This document shows, one piece after another, positions 29,301 through 37,526 of a stretch of 38,950 bases of DNA. Below the pieces are notes generated by a model, which worked only from the letters and a program-made list of their open reading frames with translations, ran no database searches and was not told the origin of the DNA. Position 1 is the first letter of the stretch; each line of letters starts with the position of its first letter. A program made the translations under genes and the position numbers. The stretch is from assembly GCA_002066995.1 (NCBI GenBank), contig MWTC01000007.1, positions 1 to 38,950 of the forward strand. Reading direction: 5' to 3'. This stretch comes from Sphingobacteriales bacterium UTBCD1. GTDB lineage: Bacteria; Bacteroidota; Bacteroidia; Chitinophagales; Chitinophagaceae.

Positions 29301-31256
29301 TTATACAATATTAAATTCAAGGTTCACGGAGGTTCCCTTTTCAGGAGAGGAATGGATATCTATAGTGCCTTTCAGCAATTCCACCCTGGAACGGATATTT
29401 TTCCATCCCATACCTTCCTGCCCTTCGCTGAGCTTTGTGTCAAATCCTTTGCCATTGTCTTCCACGTTTACCACCAATTTATCATTTTCTCCAAACAATT
29501 GCACTAACACCTCTGTTGCCCGTGCATGTTTGATTACATTGTTTACTAATTCCTGCACTATGCGATAGACAGCAATGGCTGATGATCTTTCCATTTCTTT
29601 TTTGGCCATACCCATTGACTGGTAAACAATATTTACTATCCCTGACTTGTTGATCTCGGAAATATAATCTCTCATTGCGGCATCCAGTCCGTAACGGACC
29701 AGTACTTCGGGCATCATGTTATGGGCTACACGCCGCATTTCTTTGATCGAACTGTCCAGCATGTCTATACTTCTTTCAAAAGCCTGGCGGTTTTCCCCGG
29801 CCATAATGAGATTTCCTTTCATATCCTGTAGTGAATATTTTACGCCTGACAGCATGCCGCTCAGCCCGTCGTGCAGGTCTTTTGCCAGCCTTGCCCTTTC
29901 CTGTTCCTCACCTTTCAGAACTGCCTCGGTAGCATTTAGTTTTTGTTCGGTCTCCAGTTCACTGATGCGCTGCCGGTGCAATTTTTGTTTTTGATGATAA
30001 GTCCGGTATGTAAGCAGTGATATGATGACAAGAGCGAGCGCCACACCGCCGAGCAGGTAATTGAGTCTTTTACGGTCTTTAATCTGTACCTGTTGCAGTT
30101 TTATAGTAGCCTCTTTTTTCTCATTCTCATATTGTTTCTCAAGGGAGATAGCTAATTTCTTATTTTTATCATTTACTATAGAGTCGGAAACTTTTTTGAA
30201 ATCTTTGTAGTACTTGAGGCTCTTCTTTGTATCACCCCAGTCCTCATATAAATTAGATAAATATTCAAGCGCCGTATTTTTCTGAGCCAGTTCACCTGTT
30301 TTATAGATTTCTTCATAAGCCTGTAACAACAGTTTTTCTGCTTCCATGAATTTTTTTTCTTTCCTGAGTACATTTCCCATCTGTACCAGGGCATGGTACT
30401 CGCCATATTTCTGCATTTTTTCTTTACCTAAATCATAAGCCATTTTGAAATACTGGTAAGAAGAATCATATTTCTCCGACATGAAAAAAACTTCTCCGTT
30501 AATCAGGTAATATGAGATCAACATGTTGGGTTGATAATTTTCATCTTTATTAAAAAACAGCCTGGAACTATCCAGGTATTTTCTTGCTTCCTGATGATTG
30601 TTTTGCTCGGCTAAAGAATATCCGATGTACATATAGGCCAGAAAAAAATCTTTATTGGTACTGGTTTCCTTTGCAATTGCCAGAACTTTCCTTGCATACT
30701 CTTCCTGTTTATGATAATCCAGCATTTCTTTGTATAAGACGGAGGTATTGATATACCCGACCAATAGTTCCGGTAATCTGTTCAGCTTTTCATTCATCTC
30801 GTTAGCCTTTAACTGATATTCGATACTCTTTTCATAGTCATTCAGCATTTTGTAAATACCGGACATTTGTCCGTACACCTGCACTCTTTTAAACGCTGTG
30901 TTGGGATGGCTGCTGTTTTCCAGGAAAATGAGGGCTGTATCAACTGATGCGCTTGCTTCCTGATATTTTCCCTGCGCATAAAACAAATAGGATTGGTTGA
31001 AATAGATATTTGCGGCTTGGTAGTCCAGTTTTTTATTTTTTGTAAAGGCAATTGCGTTTTGATAAGCCTGTGCTGATTTTTCCGTATCAATTGTTTCATA
31101 ATAATATGCCAGCCTCATTAAACTCAATGCCCTGGTAGTATCAGGAAGATCCGACTTTAGCTGGTTACTGAGGCTGTCAATTTCTTTTTGCTGTGCAAAT
31201 GAGTCAGTCAATAATAAAAAAGACAGGCACAGGATTTTCCATCGCCCTGATAACAT
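29301..31256 (-). CDS. TPR-containing sensor histidine kinase (HisKA_3 type)
   Basis: A membrane sensor kinase of 651 aa. A signal peptide (about 1-21) precedes a periplasmic array of tetratricopeptide-like helices (about 40-360; for example KSAQAYQNAIAFTKNKK, GKYQEASASVDTALIF, YEKSIEYQLKANEMNEKL). One transmembrane helix (about 399-417) and a coiled coil come next. The dimerisation/phospho-acceptor motif is ARLAKDLHDGLSGML with H462. The GHKL ATPase carries an N box (ELVNNVIKHARA, N572/N573), a G1 motif (VEDNGKGFD, D600) and GMGWKNIRSRV. This layout is common in Bacteroidota, where the TPR part is thought to sense protein partners. It pairs with the abutting regulator downstream. Confidence 0.93.
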   Translation of the reverse strand: MLSGRWKILCLSFLLLTDSFAQQKEIDSLSNQLKSDLPDTTRALSLMRLAYYYETIDTEKSAQAYQNAIAFTKNKKLDYQAANIYFNQSYLFYAQGKYQEASASVDTALIFLENSSHPNTAFKRVQVYGQMSGIYKMLNDYEKSIEYQLKANEMNEKLNRLPELLVGYINTSVLYKEMLDYHKQEEYARKVLAIAKETSTNKDFFLAYMYIGYSLAEQNNHQEARKYLDSSRLFFNKDENYQPNMLISYYLINGEVFFMSEKYDSSYQYFKMAYDLGKEKMQKYGEYHALVQMGNVLRKEKKFMEAEKLLLQAYEEIYKTGELAQKNTALEYLSNLYEDWGDTKKSLKYYKDFKKVSDSIVNDKNKKLAISLEKQYENEKKEATIKLQQVQIKDRKRLNYLLGGVALALVIISLLTYRTYHQKQKLHRQRISELETEQKLNATEAVLKGEEQERARLAKDLHDGLSGMLSGVKYSLQDMKGNLIMAGENRQAFERSIDMLDSSIKEMRRVAHNMMPEVLVRYGLDAAMRDYISEINKSGIVNIVYQSMGMAKKEMERSSAIAVYRIVQELVNNVIKHARATEVLVQLFGENDKLVVNVEDNGKGFDTKLSEGQEGMGWKNIRSRVELLKGTIDIHSSPEKGTSVNLEFNIV

Positions 31257-31456
31257 ACAGTTTTGTTTGAGATTACAAATTACTGTAAAGTTCTGAGGAG
31301 GATATCCCCTTTTTACGTGAATATTTATTTTTTATTTCACTCTTTCAGGTGGAAAATAGTCAATTGCCGGGAAGCCATATTTGAGAAAGATTGCGGTCAG
31401 AAGAGCAGGTACATTACCCTGTTAAAATAATTATCGGGCAATTAAAAATTAATACA

Positions 31457-33415
31457 ATGAAAACAATATTATGCTGCTTGGTAAGCATCCTCCTGGGTAT
31501 ATCGGCAACCCGGGCCCAGATACTTAAAAAAATAAAAGACAAAGTAAACAAGGCAGTGGATAAGACCATTGATAAGACTATTGACAAGCCGGCAGAGAAG
31601 CCGGCAGAGAAACCCACTGCGGAACCGACTAAAGAAAAGGAAGAAGAACCCAAAACAAACGAGACGGCGGAAGTAAAGAAAGTTGATGCGGGAACGTCAT
31701 CATACAAAGTTTACAGCAAGTTTGATTTTATACCCGGGAAAACGATTTTATACTTCGATAATTTTGAAAAGGATAATATCGGTGAAACACCCGAAGGATG
31801 GATGACAACCAACGTTGCGGAGGTAGTAAAAATTGAAGGCCTGGAGGGCAACTGGATTACCCTGAATGCCAAAGGAGGCGCACGCAATATCATCCGCAAC
31901 AAAAAGCAAAGCTGGGGAGATAATTACTCTGTAGAGTTTGACATTTTTATGGATCCGGAAGAAAAGAGGTCGGGGAATGACCTCTATATTATCCTGGCCA
32001 ATTCAATGGGTAAATTGGTGACGGATGAAACTCTTTTAGGGAATAATTTGTTTAATGAAGATGCAATAATGATTGCAGCTGGGATTGAAAGGACCGGTGA
32101 AGTATTTCGGTTGACTACCGGAAAGGGAATGGGAAGCAACAGCGCCGGTGGAAAAAAGTTTTCTGATGAGCAGGGTTTAAAGCTGCTCATAACAATGCCG
32201 GTTCATATCAGTATATGTGTTCAGGGAAAACGCCTTCGCTTTTGGTGGAATAACAAAAAAATGCTGGATGTAAACAGTGCTATAAGCCCTGAGGCAATAC
32301 CCAACCTTCTTGCCTTTACCGCCCATTATAATACCAACACAAAATTCTACCTGGGCAACATCCGTATTGCAAAAGATATCCCCGACACCCGGCTTGCTTT
32401 TGAGCAGGGAAAAATTATCAGTAATCTTCTTTTCTTCAGCGGCACGGCAAAACTGAAACCCGAAAGTATGGGTGCATTATATGATGTCAGCAAAGTAATC
32501 AAAGATGCCACCAACACGGTAAAAATAATTGGGCATACAGATTCCGATGGTGACGACGCACTGAATATGAAGCTATCGAATCAGCGGGCCGAAACAGTAA
32601 AAGATATCCTGGTAAAAGAATACGGAATTGATGAATCTAAACTTACTACCGAAGGCCGGGGCGAAACACAACCTATTGCTGATAACAAATCTGCTGAGGG
32701 TAAAGCACAAAACCGAAGAGTGGAATTTATTTTTAAACCGGAAGCAGATACATATATAAAACCTGCAACTACTCCTTCAGGCGCCAATGCCAAAGCTTCT
32801 GAAAAGACAGCGAAACCGGTTGCATCAACACAACCAGAGACTTCTGGTTTAAATAATGCACCGGGAACTTTGTCGCTTCAATCAAAATTGCTGAACATTA
32901 TCCTCCCGTTTACCCAAATTATGAAAGGAGAAAACAATACCTATGTTTTACTGGCAAGTAAAGAAGAAGGAAATAACAGTGAGAATTATTTACAGATAAC
33001 ATTTAAGCCAATAGCAGGTAAACTGGCTCCGGGAACTTATAATTTTAATGAATTAAATAAAAAGAATCCTTCTTATGGTATTAAAGAGTTGCCGGAAATT
33101 ACCGGAACCAAATCTGTGCTGTATTATGGCGCCGGTAAAAAACCTTATATCTCTTCATTCGTACCCTTCTTTTCTACGGAACATGAATCAAAGTATTACG
33201 CATCTTCTTTTGCACATAATCCCCCTCCGCCATTACCCGAATGCAAATTGGTAATTGAATCTGTTAAAGAAGGCAAAGCCAGCGGCTATTTTGTAATGGG
33301 AATCAAAACAGAAGGAAATAGTCCCGTAAAAATAGGGGACGCTATGACCAGAACATTTACCGGTAAATATGGGGGCCAGATGAAAGGGATGTTTAAGGAT
33401 ATACCGGTGTATTAA
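31457..33415 (+). CDS. OmpA-family envelope protein with lectin-like middle domain
   Basis: A 652-residue exported protein. I place the start at 31457, where a signal peptide begins (MKTILCCLVSILLGISATRAQ); the open frame extends 22 codons further upstream without a signal. After it come a basic K/D-repeat stretch (DKTIDKTIDKPAEKPAEKP, about 35-53) and an E/K-rich linker. A beta-sandwich-like domain spans about 98-310 (DNFEKDNIGETPEGW ... VSISICVQGKRLRFWWNN in pattern), resembling LamG-type folds. A peptidoglycan-binding OmpA domain follows (about 323-428: IIGHTDSDGDDALN with D362, LSNQRAETVKDIL with R377, QNRRVEFIF). A final ~200-residue region has no family I recognise. It probably tethers an outer-envelope domain to peptidoglycan. 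It is transcribed divergently from the sensor kinase. Confidence 0.82.
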   Translation: MKTILCCLVSILLGISATRAQILKKIKDKVNKAVDKTIDKTIDKPAEKPAEKPTAEPTKEKEEEPKTNETAEVKKVDAGTSSYKVYSKFDFIPGKTILYFDNFEKDNIGETPEGWMTTNVAEVVKIEGLEGNWITLNAKGGARNIIRNKKQSWGDNYSVEFDIFMDPEEKRSGNDLYIILANSMGKLVTDETLLGNNLFNEDAIMIAAGIERTGEVFRLTTGKGMGSNSAGGKKFSDEQGLKLLITMPVHISICVQGKRLRFWWNNKKMLDVNSAISPEAIPNLLAFTAHYNTNTKFYLGNIRIAKDIPDTRLAFEQGKIISNLLFFSGTAKLKPESMGALYDVSKVIKDATNTVKIIGHTDSDGDDALNMKLSNQRAETVKDILVKEYGIDESKLTTEGRGETQPIADNKSAEGKAQNRRVEFIFKPEADTYIKPATTPSGANAKASEKTAKPVASTQPETSGLNNAPGTLSLQSKLLNIILPFTQIMKGENNTYVLLASKEEGNNSENYLQITFKPIAGKLAPGTYNFNELNKKNPSYGIKELPEITGTKSVLYYGAGKKPYISSFVPFFSTEHESKYYASSFAHNPPPPLPECKLVIESVKEGKASGYFVMGIKTEGNSPVKIGDAMTRTFTGKYGGQMKGMFKDIPVY

Positions 33416-33445
33416 TTAATGGTTTTAAAATCTTTGATGTCTCGG

Positions 33446-33529
33446 CTATGTAAGGCATACTGTCCCGCATCATTATTATATCGCTATAAACGATGATATG
33501 GCTTTTCGAAATTATAAGTTTTGAAAAGC
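33446..33529 (+). repeat. Intergenic repeat copy A with terminal hairpin
   Basis: An ~84-bp copy of a degenerate repeat family found also at 36054-36135, 37660-37741 and 38807-38875. Shared parts are ctatg...ctgt, cattattatatcgct and cttttcgaaa. It ends in a 12-bp hairpin (33501-33512 with 33518-33529, two wobble pairs, 5-nt loop). The hairpin lies 28 bp past the stop of the minus-strand propeller gene and 86 bp past the stop of the OmpA-type gene, so it may act as a transcript end for either. Confidence 0.7.
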
Positions 33530-33556
33530 GGGCATGATTTTAATGAGACTGACGGT

Positions 33557-34573
33557 CTATCTTCTTATCGGCTGGGGTGTGGAATACAGAGTATTATTGG
33601 TGCCGCCTAACAGATGAATTTTTTTATCACCGCCGTTCACCGCATCGCAACTTGCAATGGAATAAGTAGTACCTATGCCCAGCGTGTGGAAGTAAACTCT
33701 TTTATCATCAGGAGTCCAGTAGGGTACGCCATCGGAAAGCCCATCATCCAGTAAAACTTTTCTATCGGACCCATCGGTGCGGATACGGATGATATCGCTA
33801 TTCCAGGGTGTCAGCAGAAAAGTACTTACGGAGAAAGCGATGTATTGTCCGCTGTTGCTCCAGCAGGGATCAAAACAATACAGGTTGTCATCGGTAAGCC
33901 TGGTTTCATTCTTCAGTTCATGAGTGCTTTCGTTATAATCCGCTTTAAAGATCTCAAAGTCATCATTAGTGCCATTGAGTTTATCATCCGGCAGGGAAAC
34001 GTAAACGATCTGTTTTCCATCGGGTGACCATGCAGGATCGGCATATACCTTATTCCTGGTCGAGATAATATATGGGTCGTTGCCATTGATATCCGTTACC
34101 ACCATTCTCCATTGAAAGTTCATATAACCTCTTTGTGGATCTGTGCAGAAGGCCGCCATCAGTATCTTTTTCCCATCCGGGCTGAACTTGGCCACACCCT
34201 GTTTTTGCCATCCGTACTTGCCTTTCGGAATAATAAGTTTAGGATCACTCCCATCAATGTTGAATACCATCAGTTCGGCATTATCATAATCATTTCCGGG
34301 ATTGTCAGTTTGTGCCGGCCCCTTTTTTGGGGTGCGGTAACACAGGAATTTTTTATTATCATAAGAAACCCGGGGCCACCAGTAATTATTGGTTAAATCG
34401 TTGGTCATGTTCTTTTCGGCCTGGCCATCATAACTGAATATCTGTATTACTGCCTGCTGGGCATCGCTTTTATCATAAAACAAAGTGACTTTATCATTGA
34501 CAGGCGCTACCGGGTCACGCTTACAGGAAAAAAGCGTAAGGGTTACCAGGGCCAAAAGAGCAAATCTTTTCAT
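33557..34573 (-). CDS. TolB-like beta-propeller lipoprotein
   Basis: A predicted lipoprotein of 338 aa with a short signal peptide and lipobox (ALVTLTLFSC, Cys17). It is followed by PD40/WD40-like propeller repeats with the typical W/F-S-P-D-G-K core: FSPDGKKILMAAF, WSPDGKQIVYVSL, WSNSGQYIAFSV, WTPDDKRVYFHT. Such propellers in Bacteroidota usually act as binding scaffolds in the periplasm or at the surface; I see no enzymatic residues. Its 3' end converges with the OmpA-type gene across 141 bp that contain repeat copy A. Confidence 0.85.
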   Translation of the reverse strand: MKRFALLALVTLTLFSCKRDPVAPVNDKVTLFYDKSDAQQAVIQIFSYDGQAEKNMTNDLTNNYWWPRVSYDNKKFLCYRTPKKGPAQTDNPGNDYDNAELMVFNIDGSDPKLIIPKGKYGWQKQGVAKFSPDGKKILMAAFCTDPQRGYMNFQWRMVVTDINGNDPYIISTRNKVYADPAWSPDGKQIVYVSLPDDKLNGTNDDFEIFKADYNESTHELKNETRLTDDNLYCFDPCWSNSGQYIAFSVSTFLLTPWNSDIIRIRTDGSDRKVLLDDGLSDGVPYWTPDDKRVYFHTLGIGTTYSIASCDAVNGGDKKIHLLGGTNNTLYSTPQPIRR

Positions 34574-35060
34574 CGGGGTATGTTTTTAAAATGTTTTTGT
34601 TGATAACAGCAAATTCATAAAGCTGCTTCTGGTAAAGTAAAAATCAGGCCAATATGCTTTCAATGATTTCGGCTGTAACTTTACTTTAGACCGGGGAAAG
34701 AGGGAAAAGGATGCTTTATTCTTAAATATTGATGGAGGAGTAAATAATAAAATAAGCCTGTTGCAAAGCTGCCGGTCAACAACTTTGCGTTCCGCAGGGT
34801 AATTGGGAAGCATCCGGACTGAAACTACTGGCGATTCAGTCCTTTTCGAAAATTTCTGCTTTTGGCTAATTCCACATCCTGATTGTACTGACAACAATCA
34901 AGGTGAATTATTTATTAAAGCAAAAAAGCCGTACTAACTTTATTGCCGATACGACTTCTTTTCTGAACGATGACAAGTTGTGTTCACCTGTCATTTTCCA
35001 CGGACCTCTTACTTATTAACTGACGAGAAAACGAAGATCCTTTCTAAGGGTATGAATATT
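34574..35060. other. 487-bp intergenic region
   Basis: It lies between two minus-strand genes. A 103-codon frame at 34586-34897 has no family resemblance, many Ser/Phe/Lys residues and no signal or start context, so I treat it as chance. The only clear structure is the terminator at 34922-34957. The promoter of the propeller gene should be near 34600-34700, but I see no clear box. Confidence 0.6.
34922..34957 (-). terminator. Probable intrinsic terminator of the exported helical-protein gene
   Basis: Read on the minus strand, aagtcgta (34957-34950) pairs with tacggctt (34933-34926) over 8 bp with one G-U pair. A run of six T follows (34927-34922). It lies about 104 bp past the stop at 35061. 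The stem is modest, but the T run follows it directly. Confidence 0.6.
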
Positions 35061-35747
35061 TTATTTGGTGAATTTCTGAGGGAAAGCTGCAATGATCCCG
35101 TCACTCAAAGCATCTGCCAGCATCATCATGTGTTTTTCAGCTTCTCCGTAGGAATTGATACCGCTTGCAAAATCATCATGCTGAATTGCGGTGGCATAAA
35201 CCAATGTCTGGTCAATATGTGTTTTCAACATGTCACGGACAAAATCACGGGGCCAGTACTTGTTGGCATTGGCAAGAAAATCACCAATTTCCTGTGCGTT
35301 TTTATATGAGGCGGCAACAGCTTCTTTCAGGTTTTCCTGCTCACCTCTTTTGGCTGCAGTCATCACTTTCACCACTGAGAAAATATGATCTTTCAGAAGT
35401 TTGGTCAAGGCATTACCGGCTTCTTCACCGTAGAAAGGTTTGATCGCATTGCCTATGTCTTCCTGGTTTTGCAAAAGACGTGCTGCCGTGGCATCATAAT
35501 TACGTGTGGTAGTGAAAAAAGAAGTAACGGCTGCATAGGTCCATTCCATGTGCTGTGACCAGAGGAACCTCATAGCTGTACGGAGCTGTAATGTGCTTTC
35601 ATTGTAAGTGGCTTTTGCCTTTGCTACGGCTGCATTGTTTTCAACGGCAGGCATGTTATGGTTTTGTGCATTTGCCGTGAACAGCAGCAAGCCTGAAAAA
35701 GCTAAAAGAGTGATAGCTTTCTTTGAAAAATTTCTGAGCGTTTTCAT
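35061..35747 (-). CDS. Exported helical protein of unknown function
   Basis: A 228-residue protein with a signal peptide (AITLLAFSGLLLFTANAQ, cleavage near 27). The mature part appears all-helical. Conserved-looking blocks are LRTAMRFLWSQHMEWT (55-70), NQEDIGNAIKPFYGEEAG (94-111), LTKLLKDHI (114-122), WPRDFVRDMLKTHIDQT (165-181), and EAEKHMMMLADALSDGII with the C-terminal FPQKF. These blocks resemble a widespread but uncharacterised bacterial family, recalled from memory and not checked. One histidine falls in each of four helices (H66, H121, H177, H206), with E68 beside H66. That would suit a metal-binding four-helix bundle, but this is inference only. The gene appears to be transcribed alone, with a terminator downstream. 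Confidence 0.8.
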   Translation of the reverse strand: MKTLRNFSKKAITLLAFSGLLLFTANAQNHNMPAVENNAAVAKAKATYNESTLQLRTAMRFLWSQHMEWTYAAVTSFFTTTRNYDATAARLLQNQEDIGNAIKPFYGEEAGNALTKLLKDHIFSVVKVMTAAKRGEQENLKEAVAASYKNAQEIGDFLANANKYWPRDFVRDMLKTHIDQTLVYATAIQHDDFASGINSYGEAEKHMMMLADALSDGIIAAFPQKFTK

Positions 35748-36149
35748 TTTATTATGTTTTTTTAAGTTTGAAAAATTGTGTTATGATTGATTAGGGTAGG
35801 TGAGTGCACCAAAGGTTACAAGGCCTTAAAATTTTCTTTGGAATTCTTTTCTTATGAGTAATTATTTTCTGAAAACCAAAGTGTTCTTTGAGAAAGATTT
35901 AAAAAAGGAATATCCGTGTTGGTAAAGCGCAACCGTTTGATAAGCCTGGATGATTTACCGGATTTAGAAAAGATAAAGATTATGGTTTATTGAGCAGTCG
36001 CCGGATTATGATCAGCAATGATCAATAAATAAAGTGTTTGCTGCCGGGCTCAACTATGTGGTACTCCTGTACTGAATTTTTATTATATCGCTTGAAGTGA
36101 TCAAACAACTTTTCGAAACTGCAAGTTTCGAAAAGCCTGAGTCCACCTT
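35748..36149. other. 402-bp intergenic region carrying repeat copy B
   Basis: It lies between the start of the exported helical protein and the stop of the four-helix membrane protein, both on the minus strand. The half from 35921 is the extended repeat copy B. The half before 35921 should hold the promoter of the exported protein, but no clear -7/-33 pair is visible. Confidence 0.6.
35921..36135 (+). repeat. Extended intergenic repeat copy B with terminal hairpin
   Basis: Positions 35921-36115 match 37527-37721 without gaps over 195 bp, with 19 differences counted by eye (about 90%). Its last ~80 bp are the shorter family element also seen in copies A and D. It ends in a perfect 12-bp hairpin (cttttcgaaact 36109-36120, agtttcgaaaag 36124-36135, 3-nt loop), 15 bp past the stop of the minus-strand membrane-protein gene. 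The first part reads in one frame as VKRNRLISLDDLPDLEKIKI before a stop at about 35988-35990, perhaps a gene relic. Confidence 0.85.
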
Positions 36150-36752
36150 TTAAGAACCATACAAGTCCTTTTTTGCCTTAGAAATACGGCGATGAAGGTC
36201 ACCATAAGTTTTAGCCCAGTCCTTCTTGCCGGCAAAATATCCGAAGATGCACAATCCCACAAAAAAACATATCCAGATTAGAAGCAGGAGTTCTTTATTT
36301 ATGGCGTATTTAATAAGCCTGTCAATGAACACCATTCCACCTCCAATACCTAATATTACCAGTATTGGAATAATTTTTAGAAGCTGGCCGACAGGAAGGT
36401 ACATCAATCGTCGATCTGCTGTCTCAAGGAACTTAACGGGAGGGAGCAAATAAAATTTGTCTGGAAGTGGTTTTGAAGAGTTCCAAAAATAAAGAGCACC
36501 CAGTATAAATCCTGATCCTATTAAAGTCATCCCAAGTGCAGATGTACCAGACCTGCCTGTCGTAATTGAAAAATATATGACTGAAAGCGCTATAAGAACC
36601 ACACACCAAATAATAGATTTCCTTCTGCTTTTCTTCTGTTCAGTTTTAAATAATTCTATTATAGAATTTAATGAATCATCTTTTGATTTTTCCTTATCAA
36701 AAACCGGAGTTGACATTTTTCCGACAACGTTTTTGAAATCATCGAGTTCCAT
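36150..36752 (-). CDS. Four-helix membrane protein, putative anti-sigma partner
   Basis: A 200-residue protein with a charged cytoplasmic N-terminus (1-45), a first helix pair at about 47-64 and 71-90, a loop (91-123) and a second pair at about 124-143 and 154-175. A basic C-terminal tail follows (GKKDWAKTYGDLHRRISKAKK). Its ATG lies inside the last codons of the ECF sigma gene (14-bp overlap), the usual arrangement of a sigma factor and its regulator, so I infer a role in holding the sigma factor at the membrane. It shows neither a zinc-binding anti-sigma motif (HxxxCxxC) nor a FecR domain. An unrelated membrane protein is possible. Confidence 0.7.
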   Translation of the reverse strand: MELDDFKNVVGKMSTPVFDKEKSKDDSLNSIIELFKTEQKKSRRKSIIWCVVLIALSVIYFSITTGRSGTSALGMTLIGSGFILGALYFWNSSKPLPDKFYLLPPVKFLETADRRLMYLPVGQLLKIIPILVILGIGGGMVFIDRLIKYAINKELLLLIWICFFVGLCIFGYFAGKKDWAKTYGDLHRRISKAKKDLYGS

Positions 36753-37254
36753 ATTTATCCTCCCATGCTTTTTTTATCAATAATTTGATTCTGTGAATCC
36801 TTGTTCTTGCATTTGCCTCGGACAAACCAGTGATCTCGGAAATCTCTTTATAGCTTATCTCCTCAAGATAAAGAGCTACAAGCGTCCTGTCAGCATGAGG
36901 AAGTCCGGTAGTGAATTCCTTGAAGAAATTCAGTTTTTCCTCATCCAAACCAGAATCCGGCTCGTGTTCGCAAATGGAATCGAAATATTCAAGTTGAGAA
37001 AAGTTGGTAAAAAGGTTATTTTTTTTCTTTGCTTTTGATATAAAAGTCAGGCATACATTAATAGTAATGCTTGTTACCCAGGTTTTCAACTGCGAATCAC
37101 CTCTGAAATTCTTTATATTGAGCCAAATTTTAATAAGTACTTCCTGAAAGGCATCCCTGGCATCATCGCCAGGGCCAAAGTAATAGCAGCAGATTGAGTA
37201 AATCCTTTTCTGATTTTCTTCAAGTGCTTGTCTGAATTTTATGTGCTGTTCCAT
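36739..37254 (-). CDS. ECF-type RNA polymerase sigma factor
   Basis: An alternative sigma factor of 171 aa. Region 2 (about 8-75) includes GPGDDARDAFQEVLIKIWLN and FRGDSQLKTWVTSITINVCL. A short acidic linker leads to region 4 (about 112-165), whose helix-turn-helix is EEISYKEISEITGLSEANAR followed by TRIHRIKLLIKKAW. Region 3 is absent, as in all ECF sigmas. A purine-rich aggaag lies about 6 nt before the ATG. It overlaps the downstream membrane-protein gene by 14 bp. The pair is flanked on both sides by copies of the same ~195-bp repeat. Confidence 0.92.
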   Translation of the reverse strand: MEQHIKFRQALEENQKRIYSICCYYFGPGDDARDAFQEVLIKIWLNIKNFRGDSQLKTWVTSITINVCLTFISKAKKKNNLFTNFSQLEYFDSICEHEPDSGLDEEKLNFFKEFTTGLPHADRTLVALYLEEISYKEISEITGLSEANARTRIHRIKLLIKKAWEDKYGTR

Positions 37255-37388
37255 CGGGCTTCCTTCTTCTCTGTTTAATTAGACTGACTTTTTCAATTTT
37301 GTTACATTTATAAATTAGCTGCACATATTTACTATCGTTTCGGGACTTGGCAATGACAGCATTACGAAGCACTAAACTATCGGCAAGC

Positions 37389-37408
37389 ATCCCGATAGCT
37401 ATCGGGAT
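37389..37408. repeat. Perfect 20-bp palindrome
   Basis: atcccgatagctatcgggat reads the same on both strands. From memory, similar cccgatagctatcggg palindromes are frequent in Bacteroidota genomes as dispersed intergenic repeats. It lies about 135 bp upstream of the sigma-factor start, so an operator role is also possible. Confidence 0.75.
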
Positions 37409-37526
37409 AAAATAGAATCACCACACTTCAAGTAACCACTGTCCGCCCGCTATCGTTAAGCCCATGTGCATGTTGTGCCACTCACACCCTGTTTATAAAG
37501 ATATTTACCAGCTAAAAACCCGGGCC

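Noticed and set aside
31391-31456. N-terminal extension of the OmpA-type protein
   Set aside because: The signal peptide begins at 31457; the 22 extra residues have no export function and would precede it.
31550-31625. Short tandem repeats resembling a CRISPR or microsatellite
   Set aside because: They are coding repeats (K-T-I-D and P-A-E-K units) inside the OmpA-type protein, with no spacers.
34586-34897. 103-codon frame on the minus strand in a gap
   Set aside because: No signal peptide, domain or homology pattern; composition looks random, and it ends where the propeller gene's promoter should be.
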